DNA from: a virus
Length of the DNA stretch: 32,116 nt
Virus record (IMG/VR): IMGVR_UViG_3300047557_000706
Coordinates: 1-32,116 of that record
Direction: 5' to 3' (one strand)
Under the pieces are notes generated by a model. The model was not told the origin of the DNA. It did no database searches and was given only the letters and a program-made list of their open reading frames with translations. The first letter of the stretch is position 1. Each line of letters begins with the position of its first letter. The position numbers and the translations under genes were made by a program. Below are positions 24,389-31,451 of the stretch, piece by piece.

Positions 24389-24447
24389 GCCGAACTGTCG
24401 GTTCAAGCGGACGCCGTGCGGGCGGCCCGTTTAACTCCGCGTTAGGC
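24389..24447 (+). other. attC-like (59-base element) recombination site
   Basis: Exactly 59 bases, flanked by GCCGAAC (24389-24395) and GTTAGGC (24441-24447), which pair in six of seven positions. Inside are two unpaired 5-base spacers (24396-24400, 24436-24440), then GTTCAAGCGG (24401-24410) pairing with CCGTTTAAC (24427-24435) with one unpaired extra C and a G-T wobble, and a variable centre. This is the R-box, unpaired spacer, L-box-with-extrahelical-base layout of integron attC sites, and GTTAGGC fits the GTTRRRY crossover box. The R'' box has one mismatch from RYYYAAC. The stop codon TAA of the neighbouring leftward gene lies within GTTAGGC read from the other strand. Polarity of the unpaired base suggests the rightward orientation. 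Confidence 0.6.
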
Positions 24448-24741
24448 CGCTGGCGGCAGCAGTGCGCGGATACGGCGCACGGCGTCAGCCTTGGCCTTGA
24501 ACCACTCGTCTTGGTAGCTGTCGTCGGGTTGCGCGGCTTGCGCGGCGGCTTGCAGCCCGATTTCGCGCCCCACTTCAACGCCGAGCGCAAACGCGGTCAG
24601 GTCGCGCTCAGTCGGCACAACGCCCGGCAGCTTCTTGCACCATGCGTCTGTCAGTTCGGCATTGGTCAGCCCACCTTGCACTGGCGGCCTAACAGGTCCG
24701 TCAAGCGGACCCGCCACGGCGTGTTGCGTCGTCTCGTTCAT
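24442..24741 (-). CDS. accessory protein next to an attC-like site
   Basis: A 99-residue protein with no known function. After a variable start (MNETTQHAVAGPLDGPVRPP) comes a helical domain (AELTDAWCKKLPGVVPTERD; FALGVEVGREIGLQAAAQAA) and a basic C-terminus ending RALLPPAA. The stop lies within the GTTAGGC box of the attC-like element and a half-site lies inside its first 20 codons, so its first residues appear to be encoded by recombination-site sequence. ATG 24741 overlaps the preceding gene's stop and has AGGAG five bases upstream, which supports translation from there. Its gene looks like a cassette; this is inference. Confidence 0.7.
   Translation of the reverse strand: MNETTQHAVAGPLDGPVRPPVQGGLTNAELTDAWCKKLPGVVPTERDLTAFALGVEVGREIGLQAAAQAAQPDDSYQDEWFKAKADAVRRIRALLPPAA
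24687..24711. other. attC half-site-like sequence
   Basis: GCCTAAC at 24687-24693 (perfect RYYYAAC box) is followed by AGGTCCGTCAAGCGGACC, which shares CAAGCGGAC with the attC-like element 250 bases to the left. GGTCCG and CGGACC form a perfect 6-bp hairpin here. The partner GTTRRRY box is poor (GTTGCGT at 24723-24729), so it could be a decayed site or a coincidence. Confidence 0.35.
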
Positions 24742-25109
24742 CGTTGCTCCTGTTGCGCCCGCGTGGCGGGCCGGTTACCAATGGCGATTGCACGCTGCGT
24801 CGCCTTCACTCGATCCCGCATCCGCTGACTGCGCTGTGTCGGCGTCAGTCCCGGCGGTCGCTTGACGTCCTTGCCCTCACCCCATGCGTAGGCTGCGATT
24901 GTCCAGCGACCGATGCTGTCCTGTTCCCAGGCCGCGATACGCACGAGCCTGCGCCGGTACAGTGTCGCAACGAACTTGCGACAGGCGTTGTACGCCAGTC
25001 CCGACTCCTCGCTCAGACCGCGCACCGTTGTCGACCCTGCGATAAGGACCGAGATGGCCTCCGCGTAGCACGACACACTGGCGAGGTGGCGTCGTAGTGA
25101 TCCGCTCAT
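24738..25109 (-). CDS. helix-turn-helix DNA-binding protein
   Basis: A 123-residue protein whose region of about residues 15-65 (AISVLIAGSTTVRGLSEESG, then LAYNACRKFVATLYRRRLVR) reads as a winged-helix domain, with VRIAAWEQDSIGRW forming the wing. The basic C-terminus (PTQRSQRMRDRVKATQRA) could add DNA contact. Similar phage proteins are known as HTH proteins of unknown target. ATG 25109 overlaps the SNF2 stop (TGATG) and its own stop overlaps the next start (ATGA), so it is translated as part of the leftward operon. A role as a middle or late regulator is possible. Confidence 0.75.
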   Translation of the reverse strand: MSGSLRRHLASVSCYAEAISVLIAGSTTVRGLSEESGLAYNACRKFVATLYRRRLVRIAAWEQDSIGRWTIAAYAWGEGKDVKRPPGLTPTQRSQRMRDRVKATQRAIAIGNRPATRAQQEQR

Positions 25110-26515
25110 CAAACCCCCTTCTGTTGTCGGTACTTCTTCACGGCGCTGCGCAGTGCGTTCTGCGTCGTCGCCTTCTCGTCGAGCGCGATGGCCTGCGCCT
25201 GGTCAAGCGTATCGCGGCACATGATCCGGTGGCAAACCACCGGGGCACCCTGACCCTGCCGGCGCACCCGGGCGTTCATCTGGTCGTACAGATCGAGTGA
25301 CCAGTTGAGCCCAAACCACACCACCGTGCGTCCACGCTTCTGCAGGCCGTCGATGCCATGTCCCATGCTGGCCGGATGACCAATCATGAGTTGACAGTCC
25401 CCCTTCATCCACCTGTCCATTGCCGCTGTGAGTGACCCCTCGGTCTTGCACTCGGTCAGGTTGATCGGACGCAGATCCTTGAACCGCGCCATGATCCTCT
25501 CAGCATCGCTCCGGTAGGCATAGGAGCACAAGACGGGAGAACCCTGAGCCTCGTCGATGATCTCCTCCAGCGCGTCGAGCTTGAGGTCGTGGATCGGCTC
25601 CCACAGGGGCATCCCCGCCACCGGGTACACGGCACCGTTGCTGAACTGCAACGCCTTGTTGGTCAACGAGCCTTGGTTGAACACCTCGACCGTGGTGCCG
25701 CTGTCGAGCTGCGTGAAGAACTCCTTCTCCAACTGCTCATACTTCGCTCGGACCTCGCCCTCCATCTCGACCTCGATGTTGTTGACGATGAGGTCGGGCA
25801 GGGGGTTGTAGTCCTCGGCTGACATCTCCAGCGTGATGTCGCCGATGAGGTTCTTGATCGTGTCCTCGGCGTCGTCGTAAAGCACCTCCTTGTACGTGCC
25901 CACCTTGCGATAGAAGCGCGTCTTGAAGGCGGTCTTGGACGTGCCCAGGCGCACCCCTCGGTCCACCACGAGGAACTGGCCGTGGAGATCCTTGTAGCCG
26001 TTGCTGGCCGGGGTGCCGGTAAGGCCCGTCGTCCAGGTAAACTGATCGAGCACCTTGCGCACCGCCTTCACGCGATCCGTGGCGCTGTTCTTCATCTTGC
26101 TGATCTCGTCCCACACCACCCCGTTGAACGGCAGCGGCTTGTCCTTGGCGACGTAGTACGTCTGCAGGGTCTCAGCGAGCCAGCGCAGGTTCTCGTAGTT
26201 GATGAGGTAGATGTCAGCGGGGCGCATCAGTGCCCGGGTGCGCTGGTCCTTGGTGCCCGTGACCATGCTGAAGCGCAAGTGCTTGGTGTGCTCCCACTTC
26301 GCAGCCTCCTGTCGCCACACGAGTCGGATGACGCGGATCGGGGCGACGATGACTACGCTGCGCAGGTAGCCGGTGGACAACAGGTGGACTATCGAAGTCA
26401 GGGTGACGATAGTCTTTCCCAATCCCATGTCTTTCCAAAGCATTGACTGCGGATGAGTACATTGAAAGTTGATAGCTTTCTTCTGGTAGTCGTGGAGCAG
26501 GTTGGGGGTTAGCAT
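25109..26515 (-). CDS. SNF2-family helicase
   Basis: A 468-residue superfamily 2 ATPase of the SNF2 type found in phage replication modules. Helicase motifs: DMGLGKT (29-35, Walker A), VVWDEIS with D136-E137 (motif II), LTGTPASN (165-172, motif III). The C-terminal lobe has GHPASMGHGIDGLQ and ARVRRQGQ (motif VI with arginine finger). It is compact for SNF2 and lacks extra domains. It could remodel protein-DNA complexes or move along DNA during replication or recombination. It overlaps VRR-NUC by seven bases, a pairing common in phages. Confidence 0.92.
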   Translation of the reverse strand: MLTPNLLHDYQKKAINFQCTHPQSMLWKDMGLGKTIVTLTSIVHLLSTGYLRSVVIVAPIRVIRLVWRQEAAKWEHTKHLRFSMVTGTKDQRTRALMRPADIYLINYENLRWLAETLQTYYVAKDKPLPFNGVVWDEISKMKNSATDRVKAVRKVLDQFTWTTGLTGTPASNGYKDLHGQFLVVDRGVRLGTSKTAFKTRFYRKVGTYKEVLYDDAEDTIKNLIGDITLEMSAEDYNPLPDLIVNNIEVEMEGEVRAKYEQLEKEFFTQLDSGTTVEVFNQGSLTNKALQFSNGAVYPVAGMPLWEPIHDLKLDALEEIIDEAQGSPVLCSYAYRSDAERIMARFKDLRPINLTECKTEGSLTAAMDRWMKGDCQLMIGHPASMGHGIDGLQKRGRTVVWFGLNWSLDLYDQMNARVRRQGQGAPVVCHRIMCRDTLDQAQAIALDEKATTQNALRSAVKKYRQQKGV

Positions 26516-26793
26516 AGCCCCACCATCTCGTCGATCATCGCCACCCCCGCCTCCACGTTGTCAACGATGAACACGTTGACCTTGTGCCCCCGCAGCCGGT
26601 TGTGCTCGCGCTGCTGCGGGATCGTGGGCTTCTGCCCCTGTCGCTTGAACTCGCAGAAAAACATGCGCCCGTTGGGCAGCACGAACAGGCGGTCAGGCAC
26701 CGCAGCGCGCGCTGGCGACGTGAACTTGTAGACCAGCAGGCCGCGCTGCTTGGCGTAGTCGCACACCTTGGTTTCAATCTGCTTTTCGAGCAT
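26509..26793 (-). CDS. VRR-NUC domain nuclease
   Basis: A 94-residue stand-alone nuclease domain of the PD-(D/E)XK fold. E3/E7 lie in the first helix, P33-D34 in ARAAVPDRLFVL, E48-x-K50 in FFCEFKRQG, and Q60-Q61 in TIPQQREHN, which together are the full VRR-NUC active-site set. Such phage proteins are structure-specific nucleases, for example on Holliday-like or flap DNA. It overlaps DUF3310 upstream by 20 bases and the SNF2 gene downstream by seven, so all three are translated together. Confidence 0.92.
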   Translation of the reverse strand: MLEKQIETKVCDYAKQRGLLVYKFTSPARAAVPDRLFVLPNGRMFFCEFKRQGQKPTIPQQREHNRLRGHKVNVFIVDNVEAGVAMIDEMVGLC

Positions 26794-27004
26794 TGCGCGT
26801 CTCCAGTTCGATCAACAATTCGATGTAGTGCTTGGCCTTTTCCAAGTCGGCAATACCGTTTTTCTTGCGCCATCGACTGATGTACTTGATGACGTTACCC
26901 TCCATGTACCCGATGTTGTTGACATGGATGTATTCGACTGGCTGAATCGGCAGATCCTTGTAGTGATCGCCAGCAACCTGTTTGCTCAAGCTAGACTCAG
27001 ACAT
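26774..27004 (-). CDS. DUF3310 protein
   Basis: A 76-residue protein containing the compact DUF3310 pattern: DHYKDLPIQPVEYIHVNNIG followed by YMEGNVIKYISRWRKKNGIA and DLEKAKHYIELLIEL. The same domain occurs in T7 gp1.7, a nucleotide kinase, but usually stands alone with unknown activity. I chose ATG 27004, with GGAGA five bases upstream, over an earlier in-frame start that lies inside the polymerase gene. It overlaps the polymerase by 19 bases and VRR-NUC by 20. Confidence 0.9.
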   Translation of the reverse strand: MSESSLSKQVAGDHYKDLPIQPVEYIHVNNIGYMEGNVIKYISRWRKKNGIADLEKAKHYIELLIELETRNARKAD

Positions 27005-28824
27005 AGCTTCTCCACTTCCTCGACGTAGTAACCAAAGTCCACCGGCAGCACGGCATCCTCGATGCGGTTGCACACTTGGACGTTCCATCCAGACTCAACC
27101 CCGATGCGCCGCCACTCGGTCTTACCCTTGAGGGGCGGCATCACCTTCGTCAGCGGCCTACCACCCCGGGCGATGTAGTACCTGCAGGTGTTCTGCACCT
27201 GCTCCTCGCCCCACAGCAGCCTGCTCGACCGGGGCACCTTGACGCGCAGCATGAAGTCCATCTTGTCGGGCCAGTTCTCCACGGTCTCGCGGATCGGTGC
27301 GCCTTCGAGTAGCACCTTCTCGGCCACCTTCGGGATCACCAGTCCACCCGCGTTCTGGTGCCAGCCAACCTTCCACTCGTAGGCACCCTTGCGCTTGACC
27401 GACCCGTCCTCGTACTCACCGATGTAGTTGTTGACGTCGCGCAGGAACATACGCCGGTAGCGCACTTGTTCGAGGTTGAGCTTGGTCAGCCGCATCCACC
27501 AAGCGCACGCCTCGTCCACCGCTGCCACCTGGCTGCGCGGCACGCGCACCGTGACACCATCGGTGTTGACCTGCACGATGCTCAACCCCGGCACCTTCAG
27601 CATGTTCTCGGCCAGCAGGCACAGCAGAAGCTGCCCGTTGAGCGTGATCGACATGGTGAACAGCGGGTCATAGAAGACGCTGAATCGGTTGTTGCTGTCG
27701 CCGTAGACCCCGTTCAGCGCGAGCTTGAGCATGGCGCTCTCAGCCGACTTCTTGGGGTACTGCTTGCGCTGCTCGAACAGGTTGCCGTAGATGCTCGTGA
27801 ACTCGCGCCCCAGGTGCGCCGGGGCGAACCCGTTCGTGATGGCGAGGTTCGGGTAGTAGCTGGTGACGTCTAGGTCGATGATGACGTGCTCGTCGTCGGA
27901 CTCGACCACCACGTTCTCAAGCGAGCCATGGATGCCACCCAGGCCGAAGACGAACGTGAACCCGTCCACCGTCGCCGTGAGGTCGGTGAAGACCCCCTTG
28001 GTCTCGGTGATCGTCTGCGCCTTGAGCCAGTCCAGCACCCGCTGGAACTCGGACCGCTCGAACGTGATCCACGGCAGGATGGCGTCGCGCAGCGCGATGC
28101 TCGGGCGCGGGGTCTGTCTGGGCTTGCGACCATCGGGGCCGAAGTCGTAGCACTGGACACCGGCCTCCTCCAGCTTCATCACGAAGAAGTCCTTGCCGAT
28201 CTTCGTGTCGTTGTGGTTCAGGAAGTCGCGCCCGTACTTGACCGTCAGTTCCTCACGGAACCGGATCATGTCGAGCGTGTGGTGGTAGAACCGCTTCGTC
28301 TCGGCGACGTCGTGGCGGTTGTACCGCTTGAGCACTTCGACCTGCTCCCGGGTCAGTACCGTCCCCACCGGGAACGGCAAATCCTCGATGCTGTCGGAGC
28401 GCATGTTGAACTCCAGCGCCTTGAGGCTGGTGCTGCGGGCCTTGTTGTCGAAGTGGTGGATCTTGAACAGGTCGATCTGCTCGACCACCCGGTCGCTCGG
28501 ACGTACCTGGTGCAGCCAGCGGTCGTCACCCTCATCGGTCTGCGAGTCGATGATGGCCTGCGCCTTGGCGTACAGGATGCCCGCGTTGCACGAGCCCATC
28601 ATCAGCAGTTGGTGCAGCACCGGGTAGTCGAACCCGATGCTGTTGAACCCCACCATGCGGGCCTTTCGGTCAGCGAGCCAGCGCACGAACTCGACGATCT
28701 CTCGGGAGTCGTTGCGCCAGTCGCTGATCTCGAACATCCAGCAGATCGGCGCAATGGCGTGCTCGACGGACATTGTGAAGACGTTCGGATACGTCTCGAC
28801 GTCCCAGATGAAGTCATTGGTCAT
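26986..28824 (-). CDS. family B DNA polymerase
   Basis: A 612-residue DNA polymerase. Proofreading exonuclease motifs: D8-x-E10 in WDVETYPN, FNSIGFD with D66, and YNRHD (Y168, D172). Polymerase motifs: A at D319-V-T-S-Y-Y-P325, B at K367-L-A-L-N371-G-V-Y-G375, and C at V-N420-T-D422-G. Motif C has N in place of the usual first D of DTD, while the second (catalytic) D is kept. GGIHGS just before motif A matches the family too. It is shorter than T4-like enzymes and has no extra protein-priming insertion that I can place. It presumably copies the phage genome. Its ATG at 28824 has only a weak ribosome binding site after a strong hairpin. Confidence 0.92.
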   Translation of the reverse strand: MTNDFIWDVETYPNVFTMSVEHAIAPICWMFEISDWRNDSREIVEFVRWLADRKARMVGFNSIGFDYPVLHQLLMMGSCNAGILYAKAQAIIDSQTDEGDDRWLHQVRPSDRVVEQIDLFKIHHFDNKARSTSLKALEFNMRSDSIEDLPFPVGTVLTREQVEVLKRYNRHDVAETKRFYHHTLDMIRFREELTVKYGRDFLNHNDTKIGKDFFVMKLEEAGVQCYDFGPDGRKPRQTPRPSIALRDAILPWITFERSEFQRVLDWLKAQTITETKGVFTDLTATVDGFTFVFGLGGIHGSLENVVVESDDEHVIIDLDVTSYYPNLAITNGFAPAHLGREFTSIYGNLFEQRKQYPKKSAESAMLKLALNGVYGDSNNRFSVFYDPLFTMSITLNGQLLLCLLAENMLKVPGLSIVQVNTDGVTVRVPRSQVAAVDEACAWWMRLTKLNLEQVRYRRMFLRDVNNYIGEYEDGSVKRKGAYEWKVGWHQNAGGLVIPKVAEKVLLEGAPIRETVENWPDKMDFMLRVKVPRSSRLLWGEEQVQNTCRYYIARGGRPLTKVMPPLKGKTEWRRIGVESGWNVQVCNRIEDAVLPVDFGYYVEEVEKLCLSLA

Positions 28825-28853
28825 TACGCTTACCGCTTACGTTGAGACAGGGG

Positions 28854-28869
28854 GGGGGCCGAAGCCCCC
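28854..28869 (-). terminator. GC hairpin with UUCG loop before the polymerase
   Basis: Read leftward, a 6-bp GC stem (GGGGGC with GCCCCC) with a TTCG tetraloop lies between the DUF2815 gene and the polymerase. The stem is within a run of nine G on the + strand (28850-28858). No T-run follows, so it may be an attenuator or an mRNA processing or stability element. It could lower polymerase expression relative to the single-strand-binding protein. Confidence 0.55.
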
Positions 28870-28875
28870 ACCCGA

Positions 28876-29532
28876 TCACTGCTGCATGAACGGCGGCACG
28901 GGCATCGCCGGCTGCATGAACGCCGGGGCCGGTGCGGCAGCGGGTGCGGCCTGCACCGCGCCGAACATGCCCGAGGCGTCCACGCGGCCCTCACCGAACG
29001 CCTGATCGTCGCCCGCGAACTGGACGGCCACGAGGTCGGCACGCACGCCACGCCCGTGCCTGTTATCTTGCAGCCACGGTTTCACAGCCACGTTGACCCT
29101 GCAGCCGCCGTACATCGCCCGGGTCAGTTGCTGGTAGGCCATCGTGTTGTTCGGGTCAATGGGCGAGCCGTCCGACTGGATGATCTGCGGCGGAGTGTCG
29201 ACACCTGCGGTGAGATACATCTGGCCGGCGTAGCCGTCGTAGATCTGGAAGGTCTTACCGTTGACCTTCTGGTTGCCGTCGCCGTAGCAGCGCAGCTTGC
29301 GGTCATTCTGGATCATGCCCATGACGGTCTGGGCGTGTTCCTTCCACTTCACCAGCGCCATCTCGTTCACTCGGCGCATGAACTGCGCGAAGCCCGGGTG
29401 GTCGGGCGGCATGATGAAGTCGGCACTGTAGGACACGCGCTCCTTGCCGGTCTCGGGCGACACCTTGCGCTGCGGCTCGACGAGGTGCGGGAACGACAGG
29501 CGCACGTTGGATAGGAAGATTACGTCAGACAT
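28876..29532 (-). CDS. DUF2815 single-strand DNA-binding protein
   Basis: A 218-residue protein of the DUF2815 family, regarded as phage single-strand DNA-binding proteins. The family start (DVIFLSNVRLSFPHLVEPQR) and segments YSADFIMPPDHPGF and GGCRVNVAVKPWLQDN are recognisable. The last 35 residues (QAAPAAAPAPAFMQPAMPVP and PPFMQQ) form a low-complexity tail, like the flexible tails through which such proteins recruit partners. It is encoded between the DUF2800 nuclease and the polymerase, as in other phage replication modules. GAGG upstream of the start is not obvious. Confidence 0.88.
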   Translation of the reverse strand: MSDVIFLSNVRLSFPHLVEPQRKVSPETGKERVSYSADFIMPPDHPGFAQFMRRVNEMALVKWKEHAQTVMGMIQNDRKLRCYGDGNQKVNGKTFQIYDGYAGQMYLTAGVDTPPQIIQSDGSPIDPNNTMAYQQLTRAMYGGCRVNVAVKPWLQDNRHGRGVRADLVAVQFAGDDQAFGEGRVDASGMFGAVQAAPAAAPAPAFMQPAMPVPPFMQQ

Positions 29533-29547
29533 GATTACCTCACAGGG

Positions 29548-30819
29548 TTACGAAAGCCACGCCGGCAGTTCAGCCGGCTTCTCGACGGCGCTAAACATCG
29601 GCGCCGCATTCAGTTGGACGGCGGTACGAGAGTCAGCAGCCAGCGCAACGACAGGCTTGCCCATCGTCTTGACCACATACTCGCGCTCCATCGTCTCCAG
29701 TTGCCTCTTGGTCAGTTGGACGTCGGTGCCGTCCCGCTTCTTCCAGGTCAGTTTCTCGGCCTTGGCGGGGCTGACGAGCTTCGTCTCGTAGATCGCGGTC
29801 TTGGGGATGCCGAGCTTGACGAGCTTCTCGGCCATCTCCTCCTCGGACAGCTTCCACGAGCGGGTGCCCTTGCCGTTGACCATCTTGAGCCCAGGCATGT
29901 CGATGCCGGCCTTGAGCCTGCGCTCCGCCTCCTTCTCGACAGCCTCCAGCAGTTGCCGCATCAGCGGTGCAGCCTCCATGATCTGCACGATCTGTTGGTC
30001 GGGCATCGTGGTTGGGTCTTTGCTCGCAGCACTCGACGCGATGTCCATACGATCCACCACCTCCAGCGCCTTGTTCGCCAGGGCACTGCAGCCACCACGG
30101 TGGGCACAGTACCGGCACTGCTTTTCACCAGGCACCAATGGCGCATCGGGCCGGTCGGTCGCTGCGGCCTGCACCACGATGTCGCGGGCCACGACGTCGA
30201 CCACCTCGTCGATGGTGTAGTCCTTCGAGCGGATCGCCTCGCCACCCTTGAGCGCGAGCTTCGGCTGGATGACGGTCAGGCGCACCGTGTCGAAAGGATA
30301 GCGATAGGGCTTCGCCACCCGCAGCGCAGACAGTGCGCCGACAGCGTACTGCTCCATCTGCAGGATGGCCGAGTCCCATGCGTCGTTCATCCCGTCCTTG
30401 TAGTCGATGACCTCCAGCACACCGTTCAGTTCGTCGTGGATCTGTACGTCCACCGTGCCGCTGAGATCGTTGCGACTGGTCAGGAACGAGGGATCGACGC
30501 GCTGCTCGGCGATCACCTTCGCCATGCCCATCGTCGGCGCGACTCGGCTGCGGATATAGGTGAGCGCCGTACCGACGCGCAGAGCACGCTCCGCGTCCAC
30601 GACGAACTGGCCTTCGTGGTCCTTCAGAGTCACGTCGACCAGCGTCAACGGATTCCAGATCTCGTTGACGATGCAGTGCTCCAGCAGCGTGTGCGTGTGC
30701 GTACCATCGACAGCAGCCGATCCTCCCGGCTGCTCGGGATAGGCGCGCTCCTCGCGCACGCTGCCAGGGCAGACGGACCAGCGGTGCCGTTTGCTCGGTG
30801 ACAGCGTGGCGCGGCTCAT
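29548..30819 (-). CDS. PD-(D/E)XK nuclease with Fe-S-type cysteines (DUF2800, Cas4/RecB-like)
   Basis: A 423-residue protein of the DUF2800 family. Nuclease motifs: GTHTHTLLE (39-47; H43), SGTVD with D124, E136-V-I-D139-Y-K141, and QMEQYA with Q154/Y158. Cys17 near the start and C235-x2-C238-x5-C244 near the end of the nuclease domain form the four-cysteine pattern of 4Fe-4S clusters in Cas4 and AddB. The C-terminal 170 residues are helical. A RecB/Cas4-type exonuclease role in recombination with the DUF2815 protein is inferred. The start ATG 30819 overlaps the preceding stop (ATGA); an upstream start would lie inside that gene. Confidence 0.88.
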   Translation of the reverse strand: MSRATLSPSKRHRWSVCPGSVREERAYPEQPGGSAAVDGTHTHTLLEHCIVNEIWNPLTLVDVTLKDHEGQFVVDAERALRVGTALTYIRSRVAPTMGMAKVIAEQRVDPSFLTSRNDLSGTVDVQIHDELNGVLEVIDYKDGMNDAWDSAILQMEQYAVGALSALRVAKPYRYPFDTVRLTVIQPKLALKGGEAIRSKDYTIDEVVDVVARDIVVQAAATDRPDAPLVPGEKQCRYCAHRGGCSALANKALEVVDRMDIASSAASKDPTTMPDQQIVQIMEAAPLMRQLLEAVEKEAERRLKAGIDMPGLKMVNGKGTRSWKLSEEEMAEKLVKLGIPKTAIYETKLVSPAKAEKLTWKKRDGTDVQLTKRQLETMEREYVVKTMGKPVVALAADSRTAVQLNAAPMFSAVEKPAELPAWLS

Positions 30820-31238
30820 GCTGCCGCCTTGAGGGCCTCGACACCCGCGTACAGGGCAGCGTATTGCTCGGGCTTCACTTCGTTGATCGACTGGCACCCC
30901 ATCTGCAGCAGCACCTGCTGGATCTGAGCACCCTTCTGCGGACCCATCGACTGATAGGCACCCATGACGTAGGTGACGAGGCCCTTCTGATCGCCGAACG
31001 GCACACCGGACGCCACGGGTGCGGGCGCCGGGGCGTTGAACGTCGGCGGGGCGGGCATCGCGGGCGCGGGAGGTGCCACGACAGCCACAGGCGCAGGGGC
31101 CGGGGGGATGACGGGCGCCGGGGCAGGCGCTACCATCGGGGCGGCAACGGGCGCCGGGGCATGGGCTGCTTTTGCGTTCAGCGCGGCCGCCAGGGCGTTG
31201 ATCGCCGTGACCAGTTCATCAAGCTTCTGTTCGAGCAT
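30816..31238 (-). CDS. Ala/Pro-rich protein of the replication operon
   Basis: A 140-residue protein with three parts: a short helix (MLEQKLDELVTAINALAAAL), a long Pro/Ala/Val linker of about 55 residues (APVAAPMVAPAPAPVIPPAP), and a conserved-looking helical C-terminal domain of about 55 residues (LVTYVMGAYQSMGPQKGAQI, ending YAALYAGVEALKAA). The C-terminal pattern is familiar from phages that carry the DUF2800/DUF2815 pair, but its function is unknown; it may be an adaptor. ATG 31238 with AAGGAG six bases upstream is the only well-placed start. It overlaps the upstream RHH gene by 20 bases and the nuclease gene by four. Confidence 0.75.
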   Translation of the reverse strand: MLEQKLDELVTAINALAAALNAKAAHAPAPVAAPMVAPAPAPVIPPAPAPVAVVAPPAPAMPAPPTFNAPAPAPVASGVPFGDQKGLVTYVMGAYQSMGPQKGAQIQQVLLQMGCQSINEVKPEQYAALYAGVEALKAAA

Positions 31239-31416
31239 AGAGACTCTCCTTTTTCGGGGTTGCGGGGGGTTGAATGACGAGTCGGTCGTCGAGGAATGCT
31301 TCGACCAACTCGCGTATGACCTCGGCGACACCACCGAACCGCGCCGCCTTGTCGCGGAATCGTTTGTGTGTCCCCGGGTGCATGCGCACGGTGAGGAAGG
31401 TAGATCGCTGTGTCAT
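31219..31416 (-). CDS. ribbon-helix-helix regulator
   Basis: A 65-residue Arc/MetJ-type protein. MTQRSTFLTVRMHPGTHKRF gives the beta strand and start of helix one; RFGGVAEVIRELVEAFLDDR gives the second helix with the turn between. It ends in a short charged tail. Homodimers of this type bind inverted repeats with their strand pair. It is the first gene of the leftward operon, with its start codon beside an inverted repeat that overlaps the promoters, so it probably represses its own promoter and the facing one. ATG 31416 is preferred over an ATG 45 bases upstream because that would start within the promoter/operator. Confidence 0.85.
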   Translation of the reverse strand: MTQRSTFLTVRMHPGTHKRFRDKAARFGGVAEVIRELVEAFLDDRLVIQPPATPKKESLYARTEA

Positions 31417-31417
31417 G

Positions 31418-31447
31418 TTGCGCACTGTACCACAACGGTGATACGAT
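31418..31447 (+). promoter_or_regulatory. candidate rightward promoter
   Basis: TTGCGC (31418-31423) and TACGAT (31442-31447), separated by 18 bases, with TG one base before the -10 box (extended -10, TGATACGAT). It points to the gene at 31478, about 30 bases away. Confidence 0.5.
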
Positions 31448-31451
31448 GCAA
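31424..31451 (-). promoter_or_regulatory. candidate leftward promoter
   Basis: On the - strand, TTGCAT (31451-31446) and TACAGT (31429-31424) are separated by 16 bases. The -10 match is fair and the -35 match weak (three of six). Transcription would begin about seven bases before the RHH start codon, giving a leaderless or near-leaderless mRNA. Confidence 0.45.
31427..31444. promoter_or_regulatory. inverted repeat, probable operator
   Basis: GTACCAC (31427-31433) and GTGATAC (31438-31444), four bases apart, are an inverted repeat with one mismatch. It overlaps both candidate -10 boxes and lies 11 bases from the RHH start codon, so binding of a regulator would block both directions. Confidence 0.5.

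Noticed and set aside
24695-24711. Perfect GGTCCG/CGGACC hairpin as a terminator
   Set aside because: It is inside a coding region, near the start of a gene, and lacks a T-run; it fits better as part of an attC-like half-site.
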